Shown in pieces: positions 18,701 through 27,117 of a stretch of 48,653 bases of DNA. The stretch lies in assembly GCA_002887195.1 (NCBI GenBank), contig PJAB01000067.1, positions 1-48,653 of the forward strand, given 5' to 3'. How positions within the stretch are numbered: the first letter of the stretch is position 1; each line of letters begins with the position of its first letter. This DNA comes from Chrysochromulina parva. Lineage: Eukaryota; Haptophyta; Prymnesiales; Chrysochromulinaceae. A program made the translations under genes and the position numbers. The notes under the pieces are model-generated. The model was not told the DNA's origin, made no database searches, and worked only from the letters and a program-made list of their open reading frames with translations.

Positions 18701-19406
18701 CCCGCGGCCATCCACACGCGGTATCGACGCACAGAGGGGCGGGCTGGTCGCACCGCTCGCCGGCCCAGGCGTGTGCGCACACGCACACGCCGCCTGCGCA
18801 CGTGCCGTGCGGGCCGCACTCGACCGCGCATGCCAGGCCGTCGCATGCTTCGCCCATCCAGCCGGCCCAGCACTTGCAGTGGCCATCGGGCAGGCAGTCG
18901 CCATGCGCGCTGCAGTCGCGCGGACACGAGGCGACAGAGCAATCGAGGGAGAGCCAGCCGTCGTTGCACTTGCACACGTTGTGTTCGCACGTGCCGTGGC
19001 CTGAGCAGTCGTTGGGGCACGCCGGCTCGGCGCACGACGGGCCGCTCCAGAGCAAGCCGCAGGCGCACGTGCCGTTGATGCAGGTGCCATGGCCGCTGCA
19101 TCCGGTGGGGCACGTGCGCTCGGCACATGCGGCACCCACGTAGCCTGCCGGACACTCGCACAGGTCGGGCGCCTTACACGTGCCGCCATTCTCACACACT
19201 GGAGAGCACACGGGGACTGAGCAGTCGCTGCCCTGCCAACCGGCGTCACACTGGCAGCCAAAGAGGTTGTGCCACACGCTCAGAGTGCCGTGGCCCGAGC
19301 AATGAATTCCCGAGCTGGGCGCCGCCGCTGCCGCCCAATGGATGAACAGTAGGAGGCGAACAGGGGAGGCCAGAGGCGTCGAGGCTCCTCTCGCACCGCG
19401 CAGCAT
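15714..19406 (-). CDS. Secreted multi-EGF-like repeat protein (tenascin-type EGF array)
   Basis: A 1230-residue protein. The N-terminal hydrophobic stretch SPVRLLLFIHWAAAAA is a signal peptide. Nearly all the rest is a tandem array of about 30 EGF-like modules of the form C-P-x-x-C-S-G-H-G-x-C-x-x-G-x-C-x-C-x-x-G-W-x-G-x-x-C, each with six Cys. This is the spacing seen in tenascin, teneurin and attractin modules. A few modules carry insertions, for example a Gly/Ala-rich loop, a Trp-rich loop and an Asn-glycosylation-site loop. There is no C-terminal transmembrane segment and the protein ends in a short Pro/Ala tail, so secretion is inferred. A role in adhesion or extracellular matrix is family-level inference. 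The ATG at 19406 avoids a GTG-only extension. The PLD3-like gene diverges 178 bp away. Confidence 0.88.
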   Translation of the reverse strand: MLRGARGASTPLASPVRLLLFIHWAAAAAPSSGIHCSGHGTLSVWHNLFGCQCDAGWQGSDCSVPVCSPVCENGGTCKAPDLCECPAGYVGAACAERTCPTGCSGHGTCINGTCACGLLWSGPSCAEPACPNDCSGHGTCEHNVCKCNDGWLSLDCSVASCPRDCSAHGDCLPDGHCKCWAGWMGEACDGLACAVECGPHGTCAGGVCVCAHAWAGERCDQPAPLCVDTACGWPRGFCAANGTCACASGWKGARCDERDCPAGCVHGVCTPSGTCFCTGGWSGDRCDLPACPGSPPCSQRGHCLPPGPINNYTPTCKCYAGYDGAACEVREGCAGGCGAHGTCVDGACRCAAGWTGANCAERGCGVEGCGGHGRCVRGTCICFGGWAGAACETAQCPAGCSGHGRCVRGLCECAGGWRGDNCSESVGCPDECWASLGRGLCVGGAGAGAGATPAVCACAKGFVGENCGLATPALADVSAAAAAPSPSLCTASQCGVHGACDPFGGAGCVCEKGWHGDACDLIACAPAAPGEPSACGPHGICVEGLCRCDLGYSSALTRGRACERECTSDCSPPFGACAGGTCLCVAGRGGADCAEVLCPNGCSKRGVCAALGRCECHAGFGGADCSIRLCETNCSGHGVCELPEAARGWRMDWRSPAYDAAAAVAASRTPIVVTAFPARCRCDLGWTGEQCELPTCPRACSQHGVCMSDGTCECWPGWTGVDCADRQCPRDPLSPEPEATCGGSTHGTCDRAIGRCRCLPGWRGLACERPACLGTPSACSGRGACLVDVGNRLARCACEPPYGGPTCEAALCAHNCSGHGDCVQPPDRRAGLCICQAGWRGADCAQRACEHDCHGRGDCTAAGECVCNPGWDGPSCATPACPGDRTARLQLTMLNHSSSLALAPLLTTTAMRAGGGPLQGCHAERAHCDVERRVCVCAAGWTGPGCADKACPSNCHGHGTCVHGSCLCDPYFAGEACENAVRCASGCSSHGSCDALTGACVCAPGWSGAACEHATCAPIDASAPPCSARGRCLGGACECDDTTESRPQIADYTAVSRAMTTDASMEANASAAGAAAGLVPASSARRVTSVGSRCRAELRCMHGCNGHGACDASRGVCVCEADWYGEWCQHRECAASGCGTHGWCEHGGCSCDAGWTGVDCSMLKCVGGCVHGSCEQPARALGEAIEEGDEAGFAQCRCHRGWAGTDCSVPDPYQRAQLYVPSGPPPPAAP

Positions 19407-19584
19407 CCTATCCAAACACACGGGACCCTTCGTGTTTCGTCAGAACTTCGCGCCGGAAATCCTCGAACCTAATTCCTACCATAGTAACCGAGTGGCGGCC
19501 GTGCATTCATTCACAGTCAATGTTAATTCGACACCCTGTTCACAGGAGCGTCCGAAACTCCGCATCTTCGCCAACTTCGTCATC
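19407..19584. promoter_or_regulatory. Probable bidirectional promoter (EGF protein / PLD3-like)
   Basis: This is a 178-bp gap between divergent ATGs, AT-richer than both genes (for example TTAATTCG and ACCATAGTAACC). The role is inferred from position. Confidence 0.4.
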
Positions 19585-21228
19585 ATGCAAGACGGCAGGT
19601 CGACTCCATTAAGGGCGACTCAGGTCGAAGTCGACCCCAATCAGACGCGCAACACGGCCGAGATCGCCCTGCTACAGCCGTACGACACCAAACCGACCAC
19701 TTTTGCGAGCTGGCGTTGCATAATCTGTATCATGACCGCCGCCCTCACCTGTGGCATCACAACGGGTGTGGTTATTTACATCGAGAGCATGGACTCAGAA
19801 TCCCCGAGCTCGCCGACAGGCGAATGCGCGAAGGCGAAGGTCCAAGTCGTCCAGTCGATCCCCCTCGGCAGTCCCGCCGATCCCTACAGTGGCGCTCCCT
19901 ACATCCCTCCGATTGGTGGCTCCGTGCCCAGTTGGGAGGCCTTCGTACGGCTCGCGAATGAGTCAACGACGACGCTGGACTTCACGGCCATGTACTTTGA
20001 CCTGCTGGGCCTCGAGGATCGCCAACAATTCAATGCGAGCGAGATGCAGGCCTTTGGTGCCGATCGCGGCGAAGCTGTCTTTGCAGCACTCGAGGCCGCC
20101 GCGATGCGCGGCGTCCAGATGCGCATCCTGCTCGGCACGCTCAACGACCCGATGAACAGCACAGAGGTGCGCACGCTGCTCAGCTACCCGAGCGTTAAGG
20201 CGCGCACCTGGAACCCAGTCAAATGGTACGATGGCGGCATCATGCACATGAAGCTGTGGCATTCCAACGGGCGCGCCGCTTATCTGGGCAGTGCCAACAC
20301 CGATTGGAAATCGCTCGCGCAGGTTCAGGAGTTGGGTGTGCTGGTCAATGGCACTGCGGCGACGGCCGACCTTGGGCGCCTCTTTGAGACCTTTTGGAAG
20401 TGGGCGAGCCCCGACGTGCCTGCTCAGCAGATGATCGTGTTCAGCGACAAGTACGCGGCACCGCTCACTCTGCCGCCGTGGGACATCAACGTGCCGCTCG
20501 AGCTCAGGGTGCCGATGGCTGCGCCCTTCGATCTGTTGGCTTCGAGCCCACTCGCGGCCCTCTCGAGTGTGAGTTCCCCACAGCTGCTCTGCCCAGACGA
20601 GGAGGATCCTGAGGCCGCGGCCGCGAACGCCTATGTCTCAGCGTCACCTGGGGGCGCCGTCACCGCCGGCCGCACCTTCGACCAAGCTGCGCTGATCGAC
20701 ACCGTCCGCTCCGCTACGACTAACCTGTCACTGAGCGTGATGGACTTTTTGCCGGCGAGCAGCTATACGGGCGGGCACGGCTCGGGCCCACTCTACTGGC
20801 CAGAGCTCGTCAACGCCGTGCTCGCAGTGGCCTACTCGAAGCCCGTGCGCGTACGTGTGCTGGTGAGCCGCTGGGCTCACACGAGCAAGATGATGGGCCC
20901 CGCGATGAAACAGCTCGCTGACGGCCTTGCCGCGTGCACGACGGCTTACCCGACGTGCGCGGGCTCGCTCGAGGTACGTCAATTTGAATTGCCTGGCTGG
21001 CAGAACACCACCGGCCCGAACGCGACCTTCCCGCCCTATTCGCGAGTCAACCACGCCAAGTTCATCGTGAGCGATCAACGCGCCAATGTCGGGACGTCGA
21101 ATTGGGAGTGGGGCTACATGTACCAGACGGCGGGCTCGTCATGGAACACCAACGACACCAAGATCGTCGCGGCCGTGCAGCAGATCTTTGACCAGGGCTG
21201 GGAGAGCCCATTTGCCGTGCCGCTGTAG
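19585..21228 (+). CDS. PLD3/PLD4-like phospholipase D family protein, type II membrane
   Basis: A 547-residue protein. One hydrophobic segment at about 41-66 (CIICIMTAALTCGITTGVVIYI) predicts a type II membrane protein with a luminal catalytic part, as in animal PLD3/PLD4. Two HKD-type motifs are present. The first is HMKLWHSN (H221, K223, with Asn228 where Asp is usual), followed by YLGSANTDWKSLAQVQELGV. The second is NHAKFIVSD (H490, K492, D497), followed by VGTSNWEWGY and an ETAG-like YQTAG. These flanking sequences match the PLD3 subgroup rather than classical phospholipase D. Animal members act as lysosomal 5' exonucleases or in lipid remodelling. Activity here is uncertain because of the Asn in motif 1. 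The same frame is open from an ATG at 19342, but that start would overlap the divergent EGF gene. Confidence 0.88.
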   Translation: MQDGRSTPLRATQVEVDPNQTRNTAEIALLQPYDTKPTTFASWRCIICIMTAALTCGITTGVVIYIESMDSESPSSPTGECAKAKVQVVQSIPLGSPADPYSGAPYIPPIGGSVPSWEAFVRLANESTTTLDFTAMYFDLLGLEDRQQFNASEMQAFGADRGEAVFAALEAAAMRGVQMRILLGTLNDPMNSTEVRTLLSYPSVKARTWNPVKWYDGGIMHMKLWHSNGRAAYLGSANTDWKSLAQVQELGVLVNGTAATADLGRLFETFWKWASPDVPAQQMIVFSDKYAAPLTLPPWDINVPLELRVPMAAPFDLLASSPLAALSSVSSPQLLCPDEEDPEAAAANAYVSASPGGAVTAGRTFDQAALIDTVRSATTNLSLSVMDFLPASSYTGGHGSGPLYWPELVNAVLAVAYSKPVRVRVLVSRWAHTSKMMGPAMKQLADGLAACTTAYPTCAGSLEVRQFELPGWQNTTGPNATFPPYSRVNHAKFIVSDQRANVGTSNWEWGYMYQTAGSSWNTNDTKIVAAVQQIFDQGWESPFAVPL

Positions 21229-21458
21229 AAGCGTGATGATTCGGGCGGGGACGCGGGGTGTGTGGTGATAGTCCCGATTGTTAGCGTGTGAGGTGTGCTT
21301 CCAGCACCTTTCCTGAAACCTGGGTCCGATTTTCGACCTCTGGTCGAGGAGGAGACAGTGCTGAGTCCTAGACCTTAACAGCCATGTTCACACTCGTCCC
21401 CCGCTCTGAGCCGCTGAAGCCCAACCGCCCTCCTGCCCGGGTGGATCGCTCGCGATAG

Positions 21459-23834
21459 ATGGCCGCCCGCGTCGTCCGGGAGCTCTCGCACATGAGCAGC
21501 TCGGACAAAACGCGGATGGCGAACACTCCTGCACCACCTTATGAGGGCGCGACGAATGCCCGCGGTGAGCCGCATGGGGAGGGCCGTCGCGTCTTCTCAA
21601 GCGGACACATCTATGAGGGGCAGTGGGTCGACGGCAAGACGGAAGGCTTCGGCCGGTTCACGTACCCCGATGGCCAAGTATTCGAGGGTCAGTGGATGGG
21701 CGGGCGTCGCAATGGGCCGGGGAAACTCATGATGGTCGGCGGCGAGACGATCACTGGCAAATGGGTCGACGATGCCCTGAGCGGCCCGGTGCGGCGGTAC
21801 GCTACGCCGGAGGAGGCTCCCGCACTTGCACCCAACGGGCGGCAGGAGCGCGCGCCCATCGAGGGGAGCCCAGGCGCGCCGAGAGCTGCTGCGGCCCCGC
21901 TGGCCATGCCCGGGGGCAGCGGCATGATGGCGCAGCAGCAACAGGCCGCAGCAGCTCAGGCGGACGTGCAGTGGCTGCGCGAGTCGCACGACGTGGTGTG
22001 GCAGCTCAACGTGGAGCTACAGATGGAGAATGAGAAGCTCGTCGCCGAGAATCGCCGGCTCCGTCTCAAGCTGCGCACGATGCTCCAGGAGCAGCAGAAC
22101 AATGCGAGCAGCCAGAGCAGCGCCTCTGGCGTCTCGATCGCCACGGCCCAGAACAAGCCCAGCAACTGTGGCAGCAGCAGCCAGAGCAGCGCGAGCGAGC
22201 CTCCGAAGGTGGTTGAGGGGAGGCTGCGGCGCAAGAAGAAGACGACTGACGAGAAGAGCGCCAGCGCCAGTGCCAGCGCCAGCGCGCAAGACTTGTCGTT
22301 GCTCAGCAAGCTGCTCGAGATGTCGAAGCCTCGGCCCAACGAGACGGCGGCGGCGGCGGCGGCACCGCCCAAGGTGGCGCCCGAGTCCGATGCCGACGCG
22401 CGCGAGCGCCGGCGCAAGATCGTTCACGAGCTGTGCGAGCGTGCGCAGGCTGAGCTACGCGATCGCGCGAGCGCCCGCGCGTGGACCGCGTTGCATCGCC
22501 TCGACAGCGCGAGCGAAGTCGAGCGCTTTGCACGGAGCCTGCTCGCGATGCTTCTCGAGCCGGTGCGCAAGCTGCCCGTCGAGTCAGACCGGGCGCTGCA
22601 GGAGGCAGCGGAGCGCGTGCGCGAGGCGCTCGACGCGGTCCTTGGCTGGCCCGAGGCCCTCGAGCGCATCGTGCGCCATACTGGTAGGGAGCTTTCACAG
22701 CTGCTAGAGCTCAGCGAGCTTCATCTGGAGGGCCTCCCCCTTGGCGCAGCGGGCGCGGGCGTGGCGGCCCTGCTGGTGCGTGCGAGCCGACAGCTCAAGT
22801 CGCTCGACCTTGGGCGTACCGGCTTGGGCGATGTGGGGGCGAGCGTTCTCGCCGACGCGCTGCGAACCGGCGGCGGACGCCTCTCGCTGCTACGGCTGCA
22901 CGAGAACCGCATCGGCAACACGGGCGGCAGCGCACTCGCGGCGCTGCTCGCGAGCCAGCAGCTCACCGTGGGCGCCGTTGTGTCCGCGCGGCTCGAGAAG
23001 GTCGATCTGCGCGCCAACACCTTCGACTTGGTCACGGAGCAGGCCCTGCGGCAGGTCGGCGGCTCGCGCATCATTCTCAACGAGCGCGAGCTGCAGGATT
23101 CAGCCGCCTGTTTCTCCGGCGGCGGCGCCGCTAGCGCTGGCGGCTGTGTGGCCAGCCGCGGCTCGTGCGATGTAGACAGCTTCCTGCGCTTCGTCAGCAC
23201 CAGCGCTCCGGCGCCGCCCGCACCGGTGCCTCCTCCACGGCCTTCACTTGGCATCAGTGACTACGGCCAGGGCCAGAGCCAGACCGATGCCGACGCGTTC
23301 CTCAACTTTGGCCGCGGCAGCTGCAGCGGGGCCACGGCCAGCGCCGCGGCCAGCGCCGCGCTGGCCAGAGGCGTGAACGGCATGGAACAGCAGATCCACC
23401 TGAGCTTTCCCATTGGTGGCGGCGGCGGCGGCGGCGGCAACGCACCGGCGGCGCCGCCGCCCTCGAATCCGCCGCACCCTGCTGCTGCTGCTGGCGGCAT
23501 CGGCGCGCCCAGCGGCACCAGCGGAAGCGGCGCTGACGCCGAGGGCTTCCTTCGTTTCACTGCTGGTGGTGGCGCGGCCAGTTGTGCATCGGCGCCTCCC
23601 GCCCGCATGATCCCGCCTCCGCGCACGGTCCCGCAGCGCACCAGCCTGCAGCCACCTGCAGCTCAGCCGGCAGCTGCTGCCGGTGGCGGCAGCTGCTCGG
23701 ACGCAGCGACCTTCCTGTGCTCATCATGTGGCGGCAGCTCAGCCAGTAGCAGCGGCGGTAAAGGGGTGAGCTTCTCGGCGGCGGCTCAGGACTCGCTGTC
23801 AGCGGCCGACTTCCTCTCCTCGATAGGCAGCTGA
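21459..23834 (+). CDS. MORN-repeat / coiled-coil / leucine-rich-repeat protein with repeated FL motifs
   Basis: A 791-residue protein from an ATG. Residues about 27-110 hold three to four MORN repeats (YEGQWVDGKTEGFGRFTYPD is typical), which bind membranes or proteins. A Leu/Glu-rich helix (about 170-210, VELQMENEKLVAENRRLRLKL) is a probable coiled coil. A Ser-rich and basic linker follows. About 412-530 contains ribonuclease-inhibitor-type LRRs (LKSLDLGRTGLGDVGASVLADAL). The final 260 residues are Gly/Ala/Pro/Ser-rich and carry five copies of a short motif: DVDSFLRF, DADAFLNF, DAEGFLRF, DAATFLCS and SAADFLSS (near 571, 610, 693, 748 and 780). No enzyme domain is visible. A scaffold or adaptor role, perhaps in the flagellar or cell cortex, is inference. 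Confidence 0.8.
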   Translation: MAARVVRELSHMSSSDKTRMANTPAPPYEGATNARGEPHGEGRRVFSSGHIYEGQWVDGKTEGFGRFTYPDGQVFEGQWMGGRRNGPGKLMMVGGETITGKWVDDALSGPVRRYATPEEAPALAPNGRQERAPIEGSPGAPRAAAAPLAMPGGSGMMAQQQQAAAAQADVQWLRESHDVVWQLNVELQMENEKLVAENRRLRLKLRTMLQEQQNNASSQSSASGVSIATAQNKPSNCGSSSQSSASEPPKVVEGRLRRKKKTTDEKSASASASASAQDLSLLSKLLEMSKPRPNETAAAAAAPPKVAPESDADARERRRKIVHELCERAQAELRDRASARAWTALHRLDSASEVERFARSLLAMLLEPVRKLPVESDRALQEAAERVREALDAVLGWPEALERIVRHTGRELSQLLELSELHLEGLPLGAAGAGVAALLVRASRQLKSLDLGRTGLGDVGASVLADALRTGGGRLSLLRLHENRIGNTGGSALAALLASQQLTVGAVVSARLEKVDLRANTFDLVTEQALRQVGGSRIILNERELQDSAACFSGGGAASAGGCVASRGSCDVDSFLRFVSTSAPAPPAPVPPPRPSLGISDYGQGQSQTDADAFLNFGRGSCSGATASAAASAALARGVNGMEQQIHLSFPIGGGGGGGGNAPAAPPPSNPPHPAAAAGGIGAPSGTSGSGADAEGFLRFTAGGGAASCASAPPARMIPPPRTVPQRTSLQPPAAQPAAAAGGGSCSDAATFLCSSCGGSSASSSGGKGVSFSAAAQDSLSAADFLSSIGS

Positions 23835-24331
23835 GGTGGCTTTCGGCCGCGAGGTGTGAGCCTCCGCGAGGGGTGTGTGTAGACTGTTTTGGTGACGTCG
23901 TGCGTGCTGTCGTGTGTGCGGTGTCGGTGTGCGCGTTGACGTGGTGCGGGGATGGCATTTCGCGAGCGACGCGCCCTGACGGACGTCCGGTACTCCGCGG
24001 CGCGGGTTGACGGGTAAAGAACGGACGCCTCAACGAAGAAGTAGCGCGGACCGTTCCCGCCGGCACGGCAGGAGTTACCGGGGAGAAATATACCCTAAAA
24101 CGATACCTCATTGGACGTGTCTGACGCGCGGTATGTCGTTATGAATGTACTCCATATAAAATGCGACCCGAACAATAGTAAAGCGAAAAGCCTCCCGTCA
24201 GCGGTCATCAACATCATGATGGATGATGCACACGGAGCGGAGCTTTCTGCACATGATGTGCAAAGATCCGGTGACCGCCGACACGATACACACGGAGAAT
24301 ACTGTCGCTCACTGTCGGTGTCGCTGTGCGT
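23835..24331. other. Intergenic region between convergent genes, no gene seen
   Basis: About 500 bp between the MORN/LRR stop and the plastid-protein stop. It becomes AT-richer near 24075-24200. A plus-strand frame from 24111 exists but has no recognisable features and runs over the 3' end of the minus gene. Probably 3' UTRs. Confidence 0.45.
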
Positions 24332-24856
24332 TCAAGATAAGATGAGCACGAGCGAGGTGCCGACGAAGCTAACGCCGAAGAGCCCACCGAACACCTTGAG
24401 CTTCGCCGGGACGCTGACGTCGGCGAAATTCTCTTTCGAGAGGAAGCTTGGCAAGTTTTTCTGCACCGACGTCTTTGGCGTCGGGCCCTGGAAGAACATG
24501 TAGCCCTGCCTATTAACCCCGAAGGGGTCCTCTGTGGTGGTGCGCGGAGGCCAGTTGATCCCGACCTCGAGCTTCTGGCGCCGCTGCTCGGCGGGAGGCA
24601 TTTTGGCAAGCCCCTCCTGGATCTCGACGATCGTAGGCCACAGAGAGAGCTCCTCGTTGAAAGTGTCCTTTGGCACCGGCAAGCCGCCCGACGGCGTGGG
24701 CGCGGCCTTAGCCTTGGGCTGGTTGGCGCCAAGGCTGCTGAGCAGTTTACCGAAGTCGAACTGCATGCGAACGGCCGGTGCCCGCATGGGTGGGCGCATG
24801 CCCAGCGCACCCGCCTGTGCACCGGCGAGCAGTGAGATGAGGATGAAGCGCGCCAT
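24332..24856 (-). CDS. Small, probably plastid-targeted membrane protein, unknown function
   Basis: A 174-residue protein from the ATG at 24856 (an extension begins at GTG only). The N-terminus is a signal peptide (MARFILISLLAGAQAGA) followed by a short basic, Pro/Met-rich stretch ending in APAVRMQF. That is the two-part pre-sequence expected for import into a secondary plastid. The mature part starts FDFGKLLSSLG, has a Pro/Lys-rich linker, then a conserved-looking block (LWPTIVEIQEGLAKMPPAEQ, then LEVGINWPP and DPFGVNRQGYMFFQGP). It ends in one hydrophobic helix (VFGGLFGVSFVGTSLVLIL), so it is a tail-anchored, possibly thylakoid, protein. I do not recognise the family. A photosystem or plastid membrane accessory role is speculation. 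Confidence 0.7.
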   Translation of the reverse strand: MARFILISLLAGAQAGALGMRPPMRAPAVRMQFDFGKLLSSLGANQPKAKAAPTPSGGLPVPKDTFNEELSLWPTIVEIQEGLAKMPPAEQRRQKLEVGINWPPRTTTEDPFGVNRQGYMFFQGPTPKTSVQKNLPSFLSKENFADVSVPAKLKVFGGLFGVSFVGTSLVLILS

Positions 24857-25086
24857 TAATGTGTCACAGCAGACGATCACGCGGAGAAATCGCCGAGGTT
24901 GTATATGGGTCTCGTCATTTGCAAAAGAAGACTAGACAAAGAGTCCCTTCAACTTTCTCTCGAATGCAAAGGAGCGCTCGGACTTCTTCCCGCCGTTTTA
25001 TATTCCTAGTCCACACGGCACCGTTTCGTTCTTTGGGGGTGAACGACAGTCGCCGCCGTGTTGCGACCCGAGCGCTTCGGAGAAGC
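24857..25086. promoter_or_regulatory. Probable bidirectional promoter (plastid protein / two-exon gene)
   Basis: A 230-bp gap between divergent ATGs, with A/T-rich stretches around 24900-25030. The role is inferred from position. Confidence 0.35.
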
Positions 25087-25610
25087 ATGGTCAAAGGTGG
25101 CTTCACCGAACTACAGCGGACCGCCGTGTGGGCAGAACGTATTGCTCTCGAGGTGCATGAAGCGCCACCCGCCTGTGAGACCACTTGGAGCAGCATGTGT
25201 GCGTGTATTTACGCCACTGACCTGCTGACCACCCCTGTACGCAGAACCACCACGAAGCAGCGCTGCCGAGCTCGCGGTACAGATACACGCGCCTATTGCC
25301 ACCAAAGCTCAACCCAATCGTGCCGCAGGACGTGGAGCAGCTCTACGACGGAAGCTCAGTGATGCCTGCATTTCCGCCTGGCTTCCTAGAGCTGAACGCA
25401 CCACGGCAGCGGCCACCAGTGCTTGGCAACCCGCTTTTTGGCTTTTCGTGCCACCCGATCCCTGCGCCTGTGAAGCCGGATGCGTCCGGCAAAAGCGGTC
25501 ACTCCGCAGCCGCCGCAGCCAAGCTCGCTGAGCTGCAGGAGAAACTCAACGTGGAGAGGGGACTTCGAGCCGAACTTGAGGCAAAGCTCGCGATGCGCTA
25601 CGGCAAGTGA
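25087..25610 (+). CDS. Small two-exon gene, unknown protein with C-terminal coiled coil
   Basis: The model joins 25087-25152 and 25245-25610 to give 143 residues. Exon 1 (from ATG, MVKGGFTELQRTAVWAERIALE) ends in CTCGAG before GTGCAT. The intron ends TGTACGCAG after a pyrimidine-rich stretch with CTGAC branch-like motifs. The join is in frame into NHHEAALPSSRYRYTRLLPP. The exon 2 protein is Pro-rich, with LNPIVPQDVEQLYDG, MPAFPPGFLELNAP and PPVLGNPLFGFS. It ends in an Ala/Leu/Glu helix (AKLAELQEKLNVERGLRAEL) that could be a coiled coil. I do not recognise the family. Pro/Gly-rich short proteins of this style occur among flagellar microtubule inner proteins, but that is only an impression. The exon 2 frame has a stop at about 25219, so some splice or an internal start is needed. 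Confidence 0.55.
25153..25244 (+). other. Predicted spliceosomal intron (92 nt)
   Basis: The donor is GAG|GTGCAT and the acceptor GTACGCAG|AAC. CCACTGACCTGCTGACC upstream of the acceptor offers branch-point-like CTGAC. Removing it fuses two frames that are otherwise out of register. It is the only intron I could support in the window. Confidence 0.55.
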
Positions 25611-25925
25611 TCGCGAGTACGCATTCCGACGGCGAGACGCGTGAGCGCCTACCAATGCGCCCGGGTCCTGGCGGACTGCGTGTATCGTAGCCGTGCCAGC
25701 GCCTCGTACTCGAGTGAATGATCAACGCACGCTGAGGCGCGAGTGCAGTGAGCAGGCTCTGGAGCGTGGGCCACTCGCCGGCCGGTTTGAGCAACGACTG
25801 AGAATCTCGCCGTCTGCGATCTGTAGGTGTATATGTAGGTCCACGTACGTGCCGATGGTACCTCGCGTGAAATTTTTCAATCAAGACTCAGGTATTCACA
25901 CCCCGCGGTGAACGTAACTATCCCA
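25611..25925. other. Intergenic region, no gene seen
   Basis: 315 bp between two plus-strand genes. It probably holds the 3' UTR of the two-exon gene and the promoter of the glycosidase, with an AT-rich stretch at about 25870-25900. No motif is claimed. Confidence 0.4.
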
Positions 25926-26840
25926 ATGGCGGGTCTTGTCTCGCTCGCGGGCGTTTGGTCGGCTTCGGCAAGCATTCAGCCGCTCTCCGACCCAGCTGGG
26001 AGCTGGGTGCCGTACGCGCCCATGAGCGACGAATTCGACGGAGCGGAACTCAATTCGAGCAAGTGGAGCACTGACTATACACAATGGGCCGGGCGACAGC
26101 CAGGCCTTTTTGACGCGTCCAACGTCAAGGTGGCGAACGGTAGCTTGACGCTCCTGGCGCAGAGTGGGCATCGCAACTCGTCCTGGCCAGTCGGATACGA
26201 CAACTACACGACAAGCGCCTTGCACAGCGTCGACAAGACTCTGCACGGCTATTTCGAGGTACGATCACGGAGTGGCAGCAGCTCCATCTCGTCGAGCTGG
26301 TGGTTCCACTGGAATGACGGGGCCGGCACCTGGACGGAAATAGACGTCTTCGAAAGCGAAGGCTCCGATGCGCCGCAGGCTTCCTGGCACAACTCCACCA
26401 TGTTCTGCTCCCACTGGCACATCTTTGCACTGGCTGGGGTCCCGCAGGACGAGTTGCCAGCAGAGTGTGGCTGTATGCCCGACCCGCCGGGGGACATCGG
26501 TCGCACGCGCGGCCGGTACAAGGATGATCGCGCCTGCTCCCTCGGCGGTTGCATGCGCATCTCGTTTGCCATCGATCAGGGCTTCCACGTCTACGGCCTC
26601 GAGTGGAATCAGAGCGTGGTCGGATTCTACATTGACGGAGCACCAGTGGGGAAACTGCCAGCGGCCTGCCTCACGGCGCCAATCGGGATGGACTTTGACC
26701 GTGAGACGATGCCGGACTGGATGGGTCTCCCTGATCCGGCAACACTGCCCGACGTTCCTTTTGAGATCGACTACGTGCGTGCTTGGAAGAGGACGGCAGA
26801 TGTACGGTCGTACGCCCGTAGCCCCGTGCCCGCGCAGTAA
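25926..26840 (+). CDS. Secreted GH16 family glycosidase (beta-glucanase/agarase-type fold)
   Basis: A 304-residue protein. The short hydrophobic N-terminus (MAGLVSLAGVWSASAS) is a probable signal peptide. The catalytic signature E-I-D-V-F-E is at 138-143: Glu138 nucleophile, Asp140 and Glu143 acid/base. It is preceded by the aromatic WWFHWNDG. Upstream are the usual GH16 features: SDEFDGAELNSSKW near the start, then VKVANGSLTLLAQ and LHGYFEVRSR. Downstream are FHVYGLEWNQSVVGFYIDG and a final strand FEIDYVRAW. GH16 enzymes cut beta-1,3/1,4-glucans or marine galactans, or remodel walls by transglycosylation. The exact substrate cannot be read from the sequence. A Cys-containing insert lies between the active site and the GLEW strand. 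The first in-frame ATG is at 25926. Confidence 0.9.
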   Translation: MAGLVSLAGVWSASASIQPLSDPAGSWVPYAPMSDEFDGAELNSSKWSTDYTQWAGRQPGLFDASNVKVANGSLTLLAQSGHRNSSWPVGYDNYTTSALHSVDKTLHGYFEVRSRSGSSSISSSWWFHWNDGAGTWTEIDVFESEGSDAPQASWHNSTMFCSHWHIFALAGVPQDELPAECGCMPDPPGDIGRTRGRYKDDRACSLGGCMRISFAIDQGFHVYGLEWNQSVVGFYIDGAPVGKLPAACLTAPIGMDFDRETMPDWMGLPDPATLPDVPFEIDYVRAWKRTADVRSYARSPVPAQ

Positions 26841-27117
26841 CATTCATCGTGAAATAGTCACAAAACAAGGACGTGGGCCGGCCCGGCCCCAAGATCATTC
26901 TCCTCTCTCACTAAAATGTCGGAGCCGCTCGTACGCCCTACGGCCTACGCCGAATATCGCCGATTAATACGCCGATGGCCGATCCCCACGCCCAGGTCGA
27001 ATCATGGCAACGGGGCGGACCATTAACAAGGGGTTTTCAAAACTGATCATTAGTGACTTGTAACTAGATAACGGTTCACCCCACCCTTGTCCCTTCGTTG
27101 CCTGTTCTCGAGGGCGA

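Noticed and set aside
24111..24503. Plus-strand 130-codon frame
   Set aside because: It overlaps the plastid-protein gene in antisense and has no recognisable features.
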